Positions 1-7,627 of a stretch of DNA of 64,000 nucleotides are shown here, piece after piece. Position 1 is the stretch's first letter. Each line of letters opens with the position of its first letter. The position numbers and the translations under genes were made by a program. The notes beneath the pieces are model-generated. The model was not told the origin of the DNA, did no database searches, and saw only the letters and a program-made list of their open reading frames with translations. Source of the DNA: Methylobacterium sp. E-066 (GTDB lineage: Bacteria; Pseudomonadota; Alphaproteobacteria; Rhizobiales; Beijerinckiaceae); contig NZ_JAKSYO010000203.1 in the NCBI RefSeq assembly GCF_022829635.1, forward strand, positions 21,615 through 85,614, given 5' to 3'.

Positions 1-80
1 TCGACCCTGCGTAGCCGTAGCCCTTGTGGCGCATCCCCGAAAAGACCGTCCGACCCCTCCAACCCGCCGGTGACCCCACG

Positions 81-983
81 ATGGACATCACCTTCCAGGC
101 CTTCATGGCCCAGCTCACCATCGGCCTGATCGGCGGCTGCTTCTACGCCCTGCTGAGCATGGGGCTCGCGATCATCTTCGGGCTGCTCAACATCATCAAC
201 TTCACCCACGGGGCGCAGTTCATGATGGCGGCGTTCCTGGCCTGGATCGGGCTCACCCAGATCGGGCCCTGGCTCGGCTATCCGGATTTCCAGATCAGCT
301 TCTGGGTCGCGCTGGTGCTGGCGCCGCTCTGCGTCGCCCTGTTCGGCATGGTCATCGAGCGCACGCTGCTGCGCCGGCTCTACCATCTCGACCACCTCTA
401 CGGCCTGCTCCTGACCTTCGGGGTGGCTCTGGTGATGGAGGGGGCGTTCCGGTACGCGTTCGGCGTCTCCGGCCAGGGCTACGAGCCGCCGGAGATCCTG
501 CAGGGGCCGGTCGATGTCGGCTTCATGCTGCTGCCGAAGTACCGCATCTTCGTGGTCGTGGCCTCGCTGCTGATCTGCTTCGGCACGTGGTACCTGTTCG
601 AGCGGACCAAGCTCGGCGCCTATCTGCGCGCCGGCACCGAGAACCCGCGCCTGCTCCAGGCCTTCGGCATCAACGTGCCGGTGATGATCACCCTCACCTA
701 CGGGTTCGGCGTGGCGCTCGCCGGCATCGCCGGGGTGCTGGCCGCGCCGATCATGCAGGTGACGCCGCTGATGGGCGGCAACCTGCTCAACATCGTCTTC
801 GCCGTGGTGGTGATCGGCGGCCTCGGCTCGATCCTCGGCGCGATGATGACCGGCCTCGCCCTCGGGCTGATCGAGGGGCTGACCAAGGTGGTCTACCCCG
901 AGGCCTCCACCGTGGTGGTGTTCGTCATCATGGCGCTGGCCCTGCTGGTGCGCCCGGCCGGCCTGTTCGGCCGCGAAGCCTGA
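81..983 (+). CDS. livH: Branched-chain amino-acid-type ABC transporter permease (LivH family)
   Basis: Inner-membrane permease of a high-affinity ABC importer of the branched-chain amino acid / amide / urea class. The 300-residue product is nearly all hydrophobic helices. It has the family signature around GLLNIINFTHG near residue 35 and a conserved C-terminal stretch with VVIGGLGSILGA. ATG 81 is chosen because MDITFQAFMAQL is the usual LivH-like N-terminus, although the frame is open back to 24. It pairs with the LivM-type permease 9 bp downstream. The ATPases and the binding protein are not in the window and are probably upstream of it. The substrate cannot be read from the sequence. Confidence 0.93.
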   Translation: MDITFQAFMAQLTIGLIGGCFYALLSMGLAIIFGLLNIINFTHGAQFMMAAFLAWIGLTQIGPWLGYPDFQISFWVALVLAPLCVALFGMVIERTLLRRLYHLDHLYGLLLTFGVALVMEGAFRYAFGVSGQGYEPPEILQGPVDVGFMLLPKYRIFVVVASLLICFGTWYLFERTKLGAYLRAGTENPRLLQAFGINVPVMITLTYGFGVALAGIAGVLAAPIMQVTPLMGGNLLNIVFAVVVIGGLGSILGAMMTGLALGLIEGLTKVVYPEASTVVVFVIMALALLVRPAGLFGREA

Positions 984-992
984 GGGGAGCCG

Positions 993-1994
993 ATGTCGAA
1001 CACCTTCAAGATCTTTCTCGTCCTGGTCGGGCTCGCCCTGGTCGTGCCGTTCGTGCCCGGGCTGATCTACCCGGTCTTCGTGATGAAGGTGATGTGCTAC
1101 GGGCTGTTCGCCTGCGCCTTCAACCTGCTCCTGGGCTTCACCGGGCTCGTCTCCTTCGCGCACGCTGCCTTCCTGGGCAGCGCCGGCTACGTCACCGGCG
1201 CCCTGATGATCCGCTTCGGCAACCACCCCCTCGGGATGCCGGCGGCGTTCGTGGCGGGCGTCGCCGCGGCGGCATTCGTCGGCTTCGCCATCGGCGGCCT
1301 CGCGATCCGGCGGCGGGGCATCTACTTCGCGATGATCACCCTGGCGCTGTCGCAGATCGTCTACTTCCTGGCGGTGCAGTTCCGCTGGACCGGCGGCGAG
1401 GACGGCCTCCAGGGCATCCCGCGCGGTAGCCTGTTCGGCCTCGACCTCACCTCCGACACGGTGATGTACTACGTGACCCTGGCGCTGTTCGCCGCCGGCT
1501 TCCTGTTCGTCGACCGCGTCGTCCACTCGCCCTTCGGCCAGATCCTGCAGGCGGTGCGGGACAACGAGGCCCGGGCGACCTCCCTCGGCTACGACACCGA
1601 CCGGTTCAAGCTCCTGGCCTTCGTGATCTCGGCGGCGGTGGCCGGCTATGCCGGGGCGATGAAGGCCCTGGTCTTCCAGCTCGTCTCCCTCAACGACGTC
1701 TCGCTGCACACCTCGACCGAGGTGGTGCTGATGACCCTGCTCGGCGGCGTCGGCACGATCTTCGGGCCGCTGCTCGGGGCCGGGCTGGTGGTCGGGCTGC
1801 AGAACTACCTCGCCACCATCGGCGACCTCGTGACCGTGGTGATCGGGCTGATCTTCATCGTCTGCGTCTCGTTCTTCCGGCGCGGCGTCGTCGGCGAGTT
1901 CTTGCACCTGCGCCGCCGCCGGGCCGAGCGGGCCAAGAGGCGCCCGGTCCTGAACGCCACCCGCGATCCCGCGCCGGCCGCAGAGGCGGCCTGA
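993..1994 (+). CDS. livM: Branched-chain amino-acid-type ABC transporter permease (LivM family)
   Basis: Second membrane subunit of the same importer. The 333 residues form about ten hydrophobic segments. They include the LivM hallmark LLLGFTGLVSFAHAAFLG near residue 45, RRRGIYFAMITLALSQ near 105 and AVRDNEARATSLGYD near 180. A basic, Arg-rich cytoplasmic tail closes the protein. ATG 993 follows a GGGGAGCCG ribosome site and lies 9 bp after livH, so the two are surely cotranscribed. Heteromeric permease pairs of this type need LivG and LivF ATPases, which are not encoded here. The DapA-family gene that follows on the same strand may act on the imported compound. Confidence 0.93.
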   Translation: MSNTFKIFLVLVGLALVVPFVPGLIYPVFVMKVMCYGLFACAFNLLLGFTGLVSFAHAAFLGSAGYVTGALMIRFGNHPLGMPAAFVAGVAAAAFVGFAIGGLAIRRRGIYFAMITLALSQIVYFLAVQFRWTGGEDGLQGIPRGSLFGLDLTSDTVMYYVTLALFAAGFLFVDRVVHSPFGQILQAVRDNEARATSLGYDTDRFKLLAFVISAAVAGYAGAMKALVFQLVSLNDVSLHTSTEVVLMTLLGGVGTIFGPLLGAGLVVGLQNYLATIGDLVTVVIGLIFIVCVSFFRRGVVGEFLHLRRRRAERAKRRPVLNATRDPAPAAEAA

Positions 1995-2121
1995 GCCACG
2001 CCCCCTGCCCGGATGGGCCGACAGAGTTCGCCGCTGCGCCGCTGGAGGCGTCGGCGAAGCCATGGCCGCGCGATCCGCGCGCGGTGTTGTTCAACCCGTT
2101 GACGCAAAAGGAAAATCGATC

Positions 2122-3018
2122 ATGTGGACAGGTGTCATCCCCGCCGTCACGACCAAGTTCAAGCCCGACGGCAGCCTCGACCATGCCGAGATGGAGCGCT
2201 GCTTCAGCTTCCAGATGGAGGCCGGCTGCGACGGCATCATCGTCTGCGGATCCCTCGGCGAGGGGCCGATGCTGTCCCACGACGAGCGCATCGACGTGCT
2301 CCGGTTGGCCCAGTCGGTCACCAAGGGCAAGCCGACCCTGCTGACCGTGGCCGAGGCGGGCACGCGCGAGGCCTGCGACCTCGCCGCCAAGGCGGCCAAG
2401 GCCGGGGCCAGCGGCCTCATGGTGGTGCCGAGCCCGATCTACCACACCGACCCGGCCGAGACGGTCGAGACCCTGCGGGCCGTCGCGGCCGCGGGCGACC
2501 TGCCGGTGATGATCTACTCCAACCGCGTCGCCTACCGGGTCGACGTGACCCCCGAAATCATGGAGGAGCTGGCCGCGGATCCGCGCTTCGTGGCGATCAA
2601 GGAATCCTCGGACGACATCCGCCGCACCACCGAGATCATCAACCGGCTGGGCGACCGCTATGCTGTGCTCACCGGCGTCGACAACCTCGCCCTGGAGGCC
2701 CTCGCGGTCGGCGCCTGCGGCTGGGTCGCCGGCCTCGTCTGTGCCTTCCCGGCCGAGACGGTCGCGATCTACCGGCTGATGCAGGCGGGCCGCCTCAAGG
2801 AGGCGCTGGCGATCTACCGGTGGTTCCGGCCGCTCCTCGACCTCGATGTCTCGACTTACCTGGTCCAGAACATCAAGCTCGCGGAAGCCCTTGCAATAAA
2901 CTCGACCGAACACGTGCGCGGCCCGCGCAAGCCCTTGTCCGGCGCCCGGCGCGCCGAGGTCGAGGCGATCGTGCGCCAGGCGATCGAGAGCCGCCCTGCC
3001 CTGCCCGCGGCGGCCTGA
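2122..3018 (+). CDS. Dihydrodipicolinate synthase (DapA/NanA) family lyase
   Basis: Class I aldolase-type lyase or dehydratase that acts on pyruvate-like substrates through a Schiff base. The 298 residues form a TIM barrel. Visible motifs are GSLGEGPMLS near residue 45, the Tyr motif MIYSNRVAYRVD near 135 and the Schiff-base lysine in FVAIKESSDD near 160. ATG 2122 is preferred over earlier in-frame starts because it follows AAAGGAAAA and matches the usual family start (W-x-G-V-I-P-A-x-T-T). True DapA normally has GTTGE in the phosphate-binding loop. The GSLGE variant and the location behind an ABC importer argue for a catabolic homologue rather than lysine biosynthesis. The exact substrate is unknown. 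Confidence 0.85.
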   Translation: MWTGVIPAVTTKFKPDGSLDHAEMERCFSFQMEAGCDGIIVCGSLGEGPMLSHDERIDVLRLAQSVTKGKPTLLTVAEAGTREACDLAAKAAKAGASGLMVVPSPIYHTDPAETVETLRAVAAAGDLPVMIYSNRVAYRVDVTPEIMEELAADPRFVAIKESSDDIRRTTEIINRLGDRYAVLTGVDNLALEALAVGACGWVAGLVCAFPAETVAIYRLMQAGRLKEALAIYRWFRPLLDLDVSTYLVQNIKLAEALAINSTEHVRGPRKPLSGARRAEVEAIVRQAIESRPALPAAA

Positions 3019-3060
3019 AAGCGATCGACGGCCGGCAATTCGCAAACGCGATGGTCCGGC

Positions 3061-3097
3061 AGGCTCACGGCCCCGGCTCAACCCGGGCGGTGAGCCT
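3061..3097. terminator. Hairpin between convergent genes
   Basis: AGGCTCA and TGAGCCT form a 7-bp outer stem, with further GC pairing inside around CCCGG/CCCGGG. It lies between the stop of the DapA-family gene and the stop of the small exported protein on the other strand, where a bidirectional terminator is expected. There is no clear T run, so intrinsic termination is uncertain. Confidence 0.4.
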
Positions 3098-3108
3098 CTA
3101 CCGCTCTC

Positions 3109-3378
3109 TCAGCGGCCGACACCGACTCCGGTGCCGCCGCCGATCGGGCCGATGGCATTCGGGCCGGTATTCGGGGCGGGCGTCGCGGCCTGGTTCCGCT
3201 CGATGTTCATCCGGAGCGTGTTGCCCTGCGTCGTCTGCTCCTGACGCAGGGAACGCATCTCGCTGTTGTATTCCATGGATTGGTTCGCGGCGTTGGGATT
3301 GTTCTGCCGCACTTGCGCCAGGACGGGGGTGGCGACGATCGGCGAGAGGCAGAGGGCGGCAAGGAGAAGGGGGCGCAT
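3109..3378 (-). CDS. Small exported protein of unknown function
   Basis: 89-residue protein with a typical Sec signal peptide (MRPLLLAALCLSPIVATPVLA, cleavage near residue 22). The mature part is Gln/Asn-rich (QVRQNNPNAANQSMEYNSEM) and ends in a Gly/Pro-rich tail (IGPIGGGTGVGVGR). It has no cysteine and I recognise no domain. It is the first of four small envelope-directed genes between 3.1 and 5.3 kb, three of them on this strand. The start is set by the signal peptide, with a GGAGAAGG-type ribosome site upstream. The mature protein is likely periplasmic. Its function cannot be inferred. Confidence 0.7.
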   Translation of the reverse strand: MRPLLLAALCLSPIVATPVLAQVRQNNPNAANQSMEYNSEMRSLRQEQTTQGNTLRMNIERNQAATPAPNTGPNAIGPIGGGTGVGVGR

Positions 3379-3542
3379 GGTCAGGCTCTGAAAGAGTCAA
3401 TGGGGTTATAGAGTCGAAGCGTTCGGCGCCCGACCAGTTCCGCCCAGGGGCAGCGACTTGATGCATCAGGGCGGCGCATCGCGGTCTTGGCCTGACCGCG
3501 CTCGCTTGCGGCGAACCGGTGTCCACGTCGTCGGAGCGCGGC

Positions 3543-3815
3543 CTAACAGCCGGTGCAGACGCGCGGATCCCATTTCGGCAGGGGCTTCAGCGGCGGCAAT
3601 GATCTTGGCGCCGGGTCAGTGGTGGTCACACTCTGCTCGGGAAGCGTGACCGCGGCGATTGTCTTGCCATCAACGCCGGCGGCTTCACCCTGGACTGGCT
3701 CGGTCGCGGCCGGCCGGTCGATGCTGCCGGTCGGATCGGGCTCGAGCGCGTGCGCGGTGCCGAGGCTGAGCGCGACGGCGAAAAAACCGGCGGCGAGAGG
3801 GCGGATGACGATCAT
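3543..3815 (-). CDS. Small exported protein ending in CTGC
   Basis: 90-residue product starting MIVIRPLAAGFFAVALSLG, with a signal peptide cleaved near AHA. A Pro/Thr-rich spacer follows and the protein ends at WDPRVCTGC. ATG 3815 is preferred over the longer frame because it opens the hydrophobic leader and follows GGAG. The only two cysteines in the mature part form the terminal CTGC, a CxxC arrangement that could bind metal or cycle a disulfide. The gene stops with TAG. Two neighbouring exported proteins (3936-4517 and 4833-5273) share the [IV]C[ST]GC motif. No known family recognised. Confidence 0.68.
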   Translation of the reverse strand: MIVIRPLAAGFFAVALSLGTAHALEPDPTGSIDRPAATEPVQGEAAGVDGKTIAAVTLPEQSVTTTDPAPRSLPPLKPLPKWDPRVCTGC

Positions 3816-3935
3816 GGGGGGCTCCGCCGGCACAACGTGATGCGGATGGCAGGGTTCAATCCCCCCTCCCCGTCTGCCGTGCGGCGTTTTAGGGCGTCGG
3901 CCCTGGTGCCCGATGAGGCGCAGCCCTGCGGCGTG

Positions 3936-4517
3936 TCAGGAGCGCCGCGAGCGCAGCGACGATGCCGGCAGGATCGTCGCGTGCCAACGGTCGTCGTCCT
4001 GCGGTACCCATGGGCGCTCGACGGGCGGTTCGGGCAGCCGGTACGCGACGCGGCTCGACCCGATCGGCCATGCGACCGGCGCCCTGTGGAACTGCGCGAG
4101 CTTCCGCGGGGGCAGGCGCTTCGCCAGCCGGACGGGATGCGCCTGCAAGGCGAGCCTGCGGCGGTGGTGCCGCTGGAGCCGGGCATAGCGCTTGCTCAGC
4201 TGGGCGAGCCGCACCTTGGCCCGGGGGCGGCGCGTGGCGATCTTCACGCGCGGGGCCGGTTGCGCCGGCGCGATCAGGCTCGGCTTGTCGTAGTTGACCG
4301 GCGCGACGCGGTTGGCCGCGGTGATGCAGCCGGTGCAGATCGACCCGGAAAGCTGCTGCCAGGTCCGCTGCTGTCGCTCGGCAATGAGCGCGCTCCGGTC
4401 GGGACCCGGATTGGGCTGTTCCGGGGCCCGGCTCGCCGGAATGGCCACGCTGATGGACGGCAAAGCGATGGCGAATGCAGCAAGCGTGGCCGCCAAGGAG
4501 TGTAGAACGCGCTTCAT
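3936..4517 (-). CDS. Exported basic protein with internal CTGC motif
   Basis: 193-residue protein with a leader (MKRVLHSLAATLAAFAIALP, cleaved near residue 26). About 35 residues later it has a short segment QLSGSICTGCITAAN. The long C-terminal half is rich in Arg, Lys and Pro (for example KVRLAQLSKRYARLQRHHRR). CTGC holds its only two cysteines and matches the motif of the neighbouring small exported proteins. The basic tail would suit binding to acidic polymer such as lipopolysaccharide or nucleic acid, but that is inference. It lies upstream of the 3543-3815 gene on the same strand and is divergent from the lipoprotein at 4833. Confidence 0.65.
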   Translation of the reverse strand: MKRVLHSLAATLAAFAIALPSISVAIPASRAPEQPNPGPDRSALIAERQQRTWQQLSGSICTGCITAANRVAPVNYDKPSLIAPAQPAPRVKIATRRPRAKVRLAQLSKRYARLQRHHRRRLALQAHPVRLAKRLPPRKLAQFHRAPVAWPIGSSRVAYRLPEPPVERPWVPQDDDRWHATILPASSLRSRRS

Positions 4518-4832
4518 GACCCATCTCGGCGGTCATCCGAAGCCGCCAAGCTTCCTGTTGCCCGGTGGGCGCGGTCGCGCAAACCGTTTTCTTGGGTCTT
4601 CGGTACTCAATACGTATGCCGCGGGCGCGGTTTCGGACGGGCCGCGCCGGCGATGCTTCGCGCACCTAGATTTGATTAGCGCAAGATTATCGGGAATTTT
4701 CTCGTCATCAATTTGTGTCTAAGTCTTGTCTATCGGCCACTCTCGCGGCTGTTGATTGGACAAATCCCTAATTTGTTGTTAATGCAGCGGGGCTCGCGGC
4801 CTGCGGCAAGGCCGAGTCTCTTCAGGGCGATC
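4518..4832. promoter_or_regulatory. Divergent promoter region
   Basis: 315-bp gap between the divergent exported-protein genes at 4517 (minus) and 4833 (plus). It is less GC-rich than its surroundings, with AT-rich patches around 4670-4780. It must hold promoters for both sides. No clear operator repeat or RNA structure was seen. Confidence 0.5.
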
Positions 4833-5273
4833 ATGATCTCTGTGAAGCGGATTGCGGCTCTAGGCTTGGTGCTCCTGGCAGGGGCGTGCTCGCGTCTGCC
4901 GAACGTTCCGACCGCCTACAGCGCATTGCCGCGCACGCCGGCGACCGGCGCTGCCGTTTCGGCGGTTCCGGAGGCCCCGGCCGAAACGGTCGCCGCCCTG
5001 CCACGCATCGTCATTCCCGGGACCCTGAGGGTCCCGGTGGCGGTGGAGCCGCACGGCCTGAACCCGAACGCGGCCCTGGACACGTCCCGGCGCAGCCGCA
5101 TGAGCTGGGAGACGCTGCGCCCCGGCGAGCTCCTGAAGCCGCCGGTTCTCGCCGCGGCGGGCCGGCCGGTATCGGCCAATACCGCGCCTCAGACCTACGA
5201 CCGCGAGGCGGCGATGGACCGCCTGCTGAAGGGCGGCCGGAACGCCGCGAGCGGCATCTGCTCCGGGTGCTGA
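4833..5273 (+). CDS. Predicted lipoprotein ending in CSGC
   Basis: 146-residue product. ATG 4833 opens MISVKRIAALGLVLLAGACS, a signal peptide with lipobox LAGAC, so Cys20 should be lipidated. The body is Pro/Ala/Val-rich and of low complexity. The last residues are NAASGICSGC, giving a terminal CxxC like the divergent neighbour at 3543-3815. The frame is open upstream to 4713, but only the 4833 start yields a lipoprotein leader. The gene is monocistronic and divergent from the 3936-4517 gene. Function unknown; a shared ligand or partner with the other CTGC proteins is plausible. Confidence 0.68.
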   Translation: MISVKRIAALGLVLLAGACSRLPNVPTAYSALPRTPATGAAVSAVPEAPAETVAALPRIVIPGTLRVPVAVEPHGLNPNAALDTSRRSRMSWETLRPGELLKPPVLAAAGRPVSANTAPQTYDREAAMDRLLKGGRNAASGICSGC

Positions 5274-5389
5274 TCTGGCGTTGCCGGGATGCGGCATGGT
5301 TAGCCGATGACTTCCCGGCGCGCGCTCGGTTTACGCGGCGTTAACGTGTCCTCTCCACCTTGTATCGAGCGACCCGAGGGAGGCGTGGC

Positions 5390-5680
5390 ATGGGTGCCTT
5401 GAAGGCGGAAGACGAGCAGGCGGTCGAGCGCCTGACGCTGCGGCTCCTCCAGGACGCCTATTGCGACCTCGCGGCGGTGCTCCGGGGTGCGCAGCCCGCG
5501 GCCGCCGCTGCCATCCTCACCGTCATGGAACAGCGCGTGACCGACGTCCTCACCCGGATCTGCCGGCAGGGCTCGGAAGGCGCGGCCTCGGCGGAGATCG
5601 CCATCGCGGTCGGCGAGCGGATCGGCGAGATCATGGATCAGGCCCACGGCCGGGACGGCAGCACGGCCCTGGCGGCTTGA
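5390..5680 (+). CDS. Small alpha-helical hypothetical protein
   Basis: 96-residue cytosolic protein starting MGALKAEDEQAVERLTLRLL. ATG 5390 is placed behind GAGGGAGG, an excellent ribosome site; an upstream in-frame start lacks one. The sequence is amphipathic and helical (QDAYCDLAAVLRGAQPAAAAAILTVMEQ, written here only as a region near residues 22-50). It has no signal peptide or known domain. It precedes the LysR regulator by 71 bp on the same strand, but nothing links them functionally. Confidence 0.6.
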   Translation: MGALKAEDEQAVERLTLRLLQDAYCDLAAVLRGAQPAAAAAILTVMEQRVTDVLTRICRQGSEGAASAEIAIAVGERIGEIMDQAHGRDGSTALAA

Positions 5681-5751
5681 GGCAAGCCGGTCTGCGGGAT
5701 TTGCCGCGCGGCCATTGCCAGCACGGTTAGCGTGGGCCCATCCTGCCGCGA

Positions 5752-6648
5752 ATGCGTCCGCCCGTTCCCCTGTCCGCCGTCCGGATCTTCGAAGCCGCCG
5801 CGCGGCGACGCTCGTTCAAGGCGGCGGCCGGCGAATTGAACCTGTCGCCGAGCGCGGTCAGCCACGCCGTGCGCAAGATGGAGGAGGCCCTCGGCGTCGC
5901 GCTGTTCGAGCGGATCGGGCAGGGCATCACCCCGACTCCGGCCGGCGAGGCGTTGTGCGACCATGTCGGCCGCGCCTTCGCCGAATTGAACCGCGGCCTC
6001 GACCTCGTGGCCAATCGCGGGCCGCAATTGCTGCGGCTGCACTGCGCGCCGAGCTTTGCCGCGCAGTGGCTCGCGCCGCGGCTGGCGCGCTTCCTCCGCG
6101 AGCATCCGGGCTTCGAGGTGCGGCTGGCTGCCGGCATGGATTACGCCCGCTTCATCACCGACGAGTTCGACGCCGACATCGTCTACGGCCCGCCCCGGGG
6201 CGAGGGGCTCGTGCGCATGCCGCTCGGGCTCGAGACGGTGACGCCGCTCTGCGATCCCGAACGCGCCGCCCGGATTGCCGGTCCCGCCGACCTGTTCGGG
6301 CAGACCCTGATCCAGAGCGACAACAAGCAGGTGCGCTGGACCCATTGGTTCGAGCGCAACCGCCTCGCCCCACCGCCCACCGCCGCCATCCGCTTCGACC
6401 GGAGCTTTTTGGCCCTGGCGGCGGCGGCGGACGGGCTCGGCGTCGCCCTCGAATCGACCCGGCTCGCCGAGCGGGAGATCGCCGCCGGCCGCCTGGTCGC
6501 GCCGCTCGCCGGGCGGGCGGAGGATATCCGCTATACCGGCCACCATTTCGTCTGCCCGGCCGATGCCCGCCGCCGGGCGCCGCTGCGGGTCTTCGCCCGC
6601 TGGCTCGCCGGGGAACTCGCGATCGAGCTGGACGCCGAGCTCGCCTGA
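5752..6648 (+). CDS. LysR-type transcriptional regulator, GcvA-like
   Basis: 298-residue LTTR. The N-terminal winged helix-turn-helix covers about residues 5-65: LSAVRIFEAAARRRSFKAAA, then LNLSPSAVSHAVRKMEE and LGVALFERIGQGI. The C-terminal periplasmic-binding-like effector domain begins near residue 90. The start MRPPVPLSAVRIFEA is typical of the GcvA/AmpR branch. It lies immediately upstream of, and in the same direction as, the SDR-transketolase-TRAP gene run. A perfect palindrome with a T-N11-A box sits between them, so it probably controls that run with a carbohydrate-derived co-inducer. The ligand is unknown. Confidence 0.9.
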   Translation: MRPPVPLSAVRIFEAAARRRSFKAAAGELNLSPSAVSHAVRKMEEALGVALFERIGQGITPTPAGEALCDHVGRAFAELNRGLDLVANRGPQLLRLHCAPSFAAQWLAPRLARFLREHPGFEVRLAAGMDYARFITDEFDADIVYGPPRGEGLVRMPLGLETVTPLCDPERAARIAGPADLFGQTLIQSDNKQVRWTHWFERNRLAPPPTAAIRFDRSFLALAAAADGLGVALESTRLAEREIAAGRLVAPLAGRAEDIRYTGHHFVCPADARRRAPLRVFARWLAGELAIELDAELA

Positions 6649-6657
6649 AACGCGAGA

Positions 6658-6680
6658 GCAGGTGAATCTCATTCACCTGC
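6658..6680. promoter_or_regulatory. Palindromic LysR-type operator candidate
   Basis: GCAGGTGAAT and ATTCACCTGC form perfect 10-bp arms around CTC. The core TGAATCTCATTCA fits the T-N11-A consensus of LysR regulators. It starts 10 bp after the LysR gene stop and about 185 bp before the SDR start, so it could serve the downstream operon. No T run follows, making a terminator less likely. Confidence 0.6.
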
Positions 6681-6865
6681 GGGTGCAGGATTCGCGTTTG
6701 TCGCAAGGGCCGCCCCGGGCCAATGTCGCCGCAACGAACAAGACGCGAGGAAACGTCACCGCGAGGCCGCCGATCCCCGGATCGCGGTCGCCGGCCGGCT
6801 TCAGCCTCCGTCGCGACGACAGGCTTCGAGTCCGCCCAAGCGCGGAACGCCGGGAGGGTTTTTCC

Positions 6866-7615
6866 ATGCTTCTGAACGATCGGGTCTGCGTGATCACCGG
6901 GGCGGCCTCCGCCCGCGGCATCGGAAAGGCCACGGCGCGCCTGTTCGCGCAATACGGCGGCCGCATCGCCGTGCTCGACCTCGATGCCGGCCAGGCCGAG
7001 GAGGCCGCCCGCGACATCGGCGCCGGCCATATCGGCCTCGCCTGCAACGTGACCGACCGGGCCGCCTGTTCCCGGGCCGCCGAGGAGGTCGTGGCCCGGC
7101 TCGGGCGCATCGACGTGCTGGTCAACAATGCCGGCATCACCCAGCCGCTCAAGATCATGGACATCGCGCCGGAGAACTACGACGCCGTCACCGACGTGAA
7201 CCTGCGCGGCACCCTCTACATGAGCCAGGCCGTGATCCCGGGCATGCGCGGCCAGAACTCGGGGGCGATCGTGTGCATGTCCTCGGTCTCCGCCCAGCGC
7301 GGCGGCGGCATCTTTGGCGGCCCGCATTACAGCGCCGCCAAGGGCGGCGTGCTCGGCCTCGCCAAGGCCATGGCCCGGGAACTCGGCCCCGACGGGATCC
7401 GGGTGAATTCCGTGACGCCTGGCCTGATCCAGACCGACATCACCGGCGGCAAGCTCACCCCCGAGCTCAAGGTCGAGATCGCCAAGGGCATCCCGCTGGG
7501 GCGCCTCGGGGTCGCCGACGACGTCGCCAATGCCTGCCTGTTCCTGGCCTCCGACCTGTCCGCGTACATCACCGGTGCTGTGATCGACGTGAACGGCGGC
7601 ATGCTGATCCACTGA
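6866..7615 (+). CDS. SDR-family NAD(P)-dependent oxidoreductase
   Basis: Classical short-chain dehydrogenase of 249 residues. It has the cofactor motif TGAASARGIG near residue 11, LVNNAGI near 88, catalytic Ser in CMSSVSAQ near 138 and YSAAKGG near 154, and the C-terminal VIDVNGGML. ATG 6866 follows CGGGAGGG at ideal spacing; the longer frame upstream has no such support. It is the first gene of the catabolic run and ends 12 bp before the transketolase N-subunit. Its likely task is to oxidise a hydroxyl of the imported sugar or polyol derivative to the ketone that transketolase then cleaves. The substrate is inferred, not shown. Confidence 0.9.
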   Translation: MLLNDRVCVITGAASARGIGKATARLFAQYGGRIAVLDLDAGQAEEAARDIGAGHIGLACNVTDRAACSRAAEEVVARLGRIDVLVNNAGITQPLKIMDIAPENYDAVTDVNLRGTLYMSQAVIPGMRGQNSGAIVCMSSVSAQRGGGIFGGPHYSAAKGGVLGLAKAMARELGPDGIRVNSVTPGLIQTDITGGKLTPELKVEIAKGIPLGRLGVADDVANACLFLASDLSAYITGAVIDVNGGMLIH

Positions 7616-7627
7616 GGGGGAAAGCCC

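Noticed and set aside
587..1429. Long frame overlapping the LivH and LivM genes
   Set aside because: Arg/Pro/Ala-rich composition typical of an out-of-frame reading of GC-rich coding DNA; the two permease genes explain the region.
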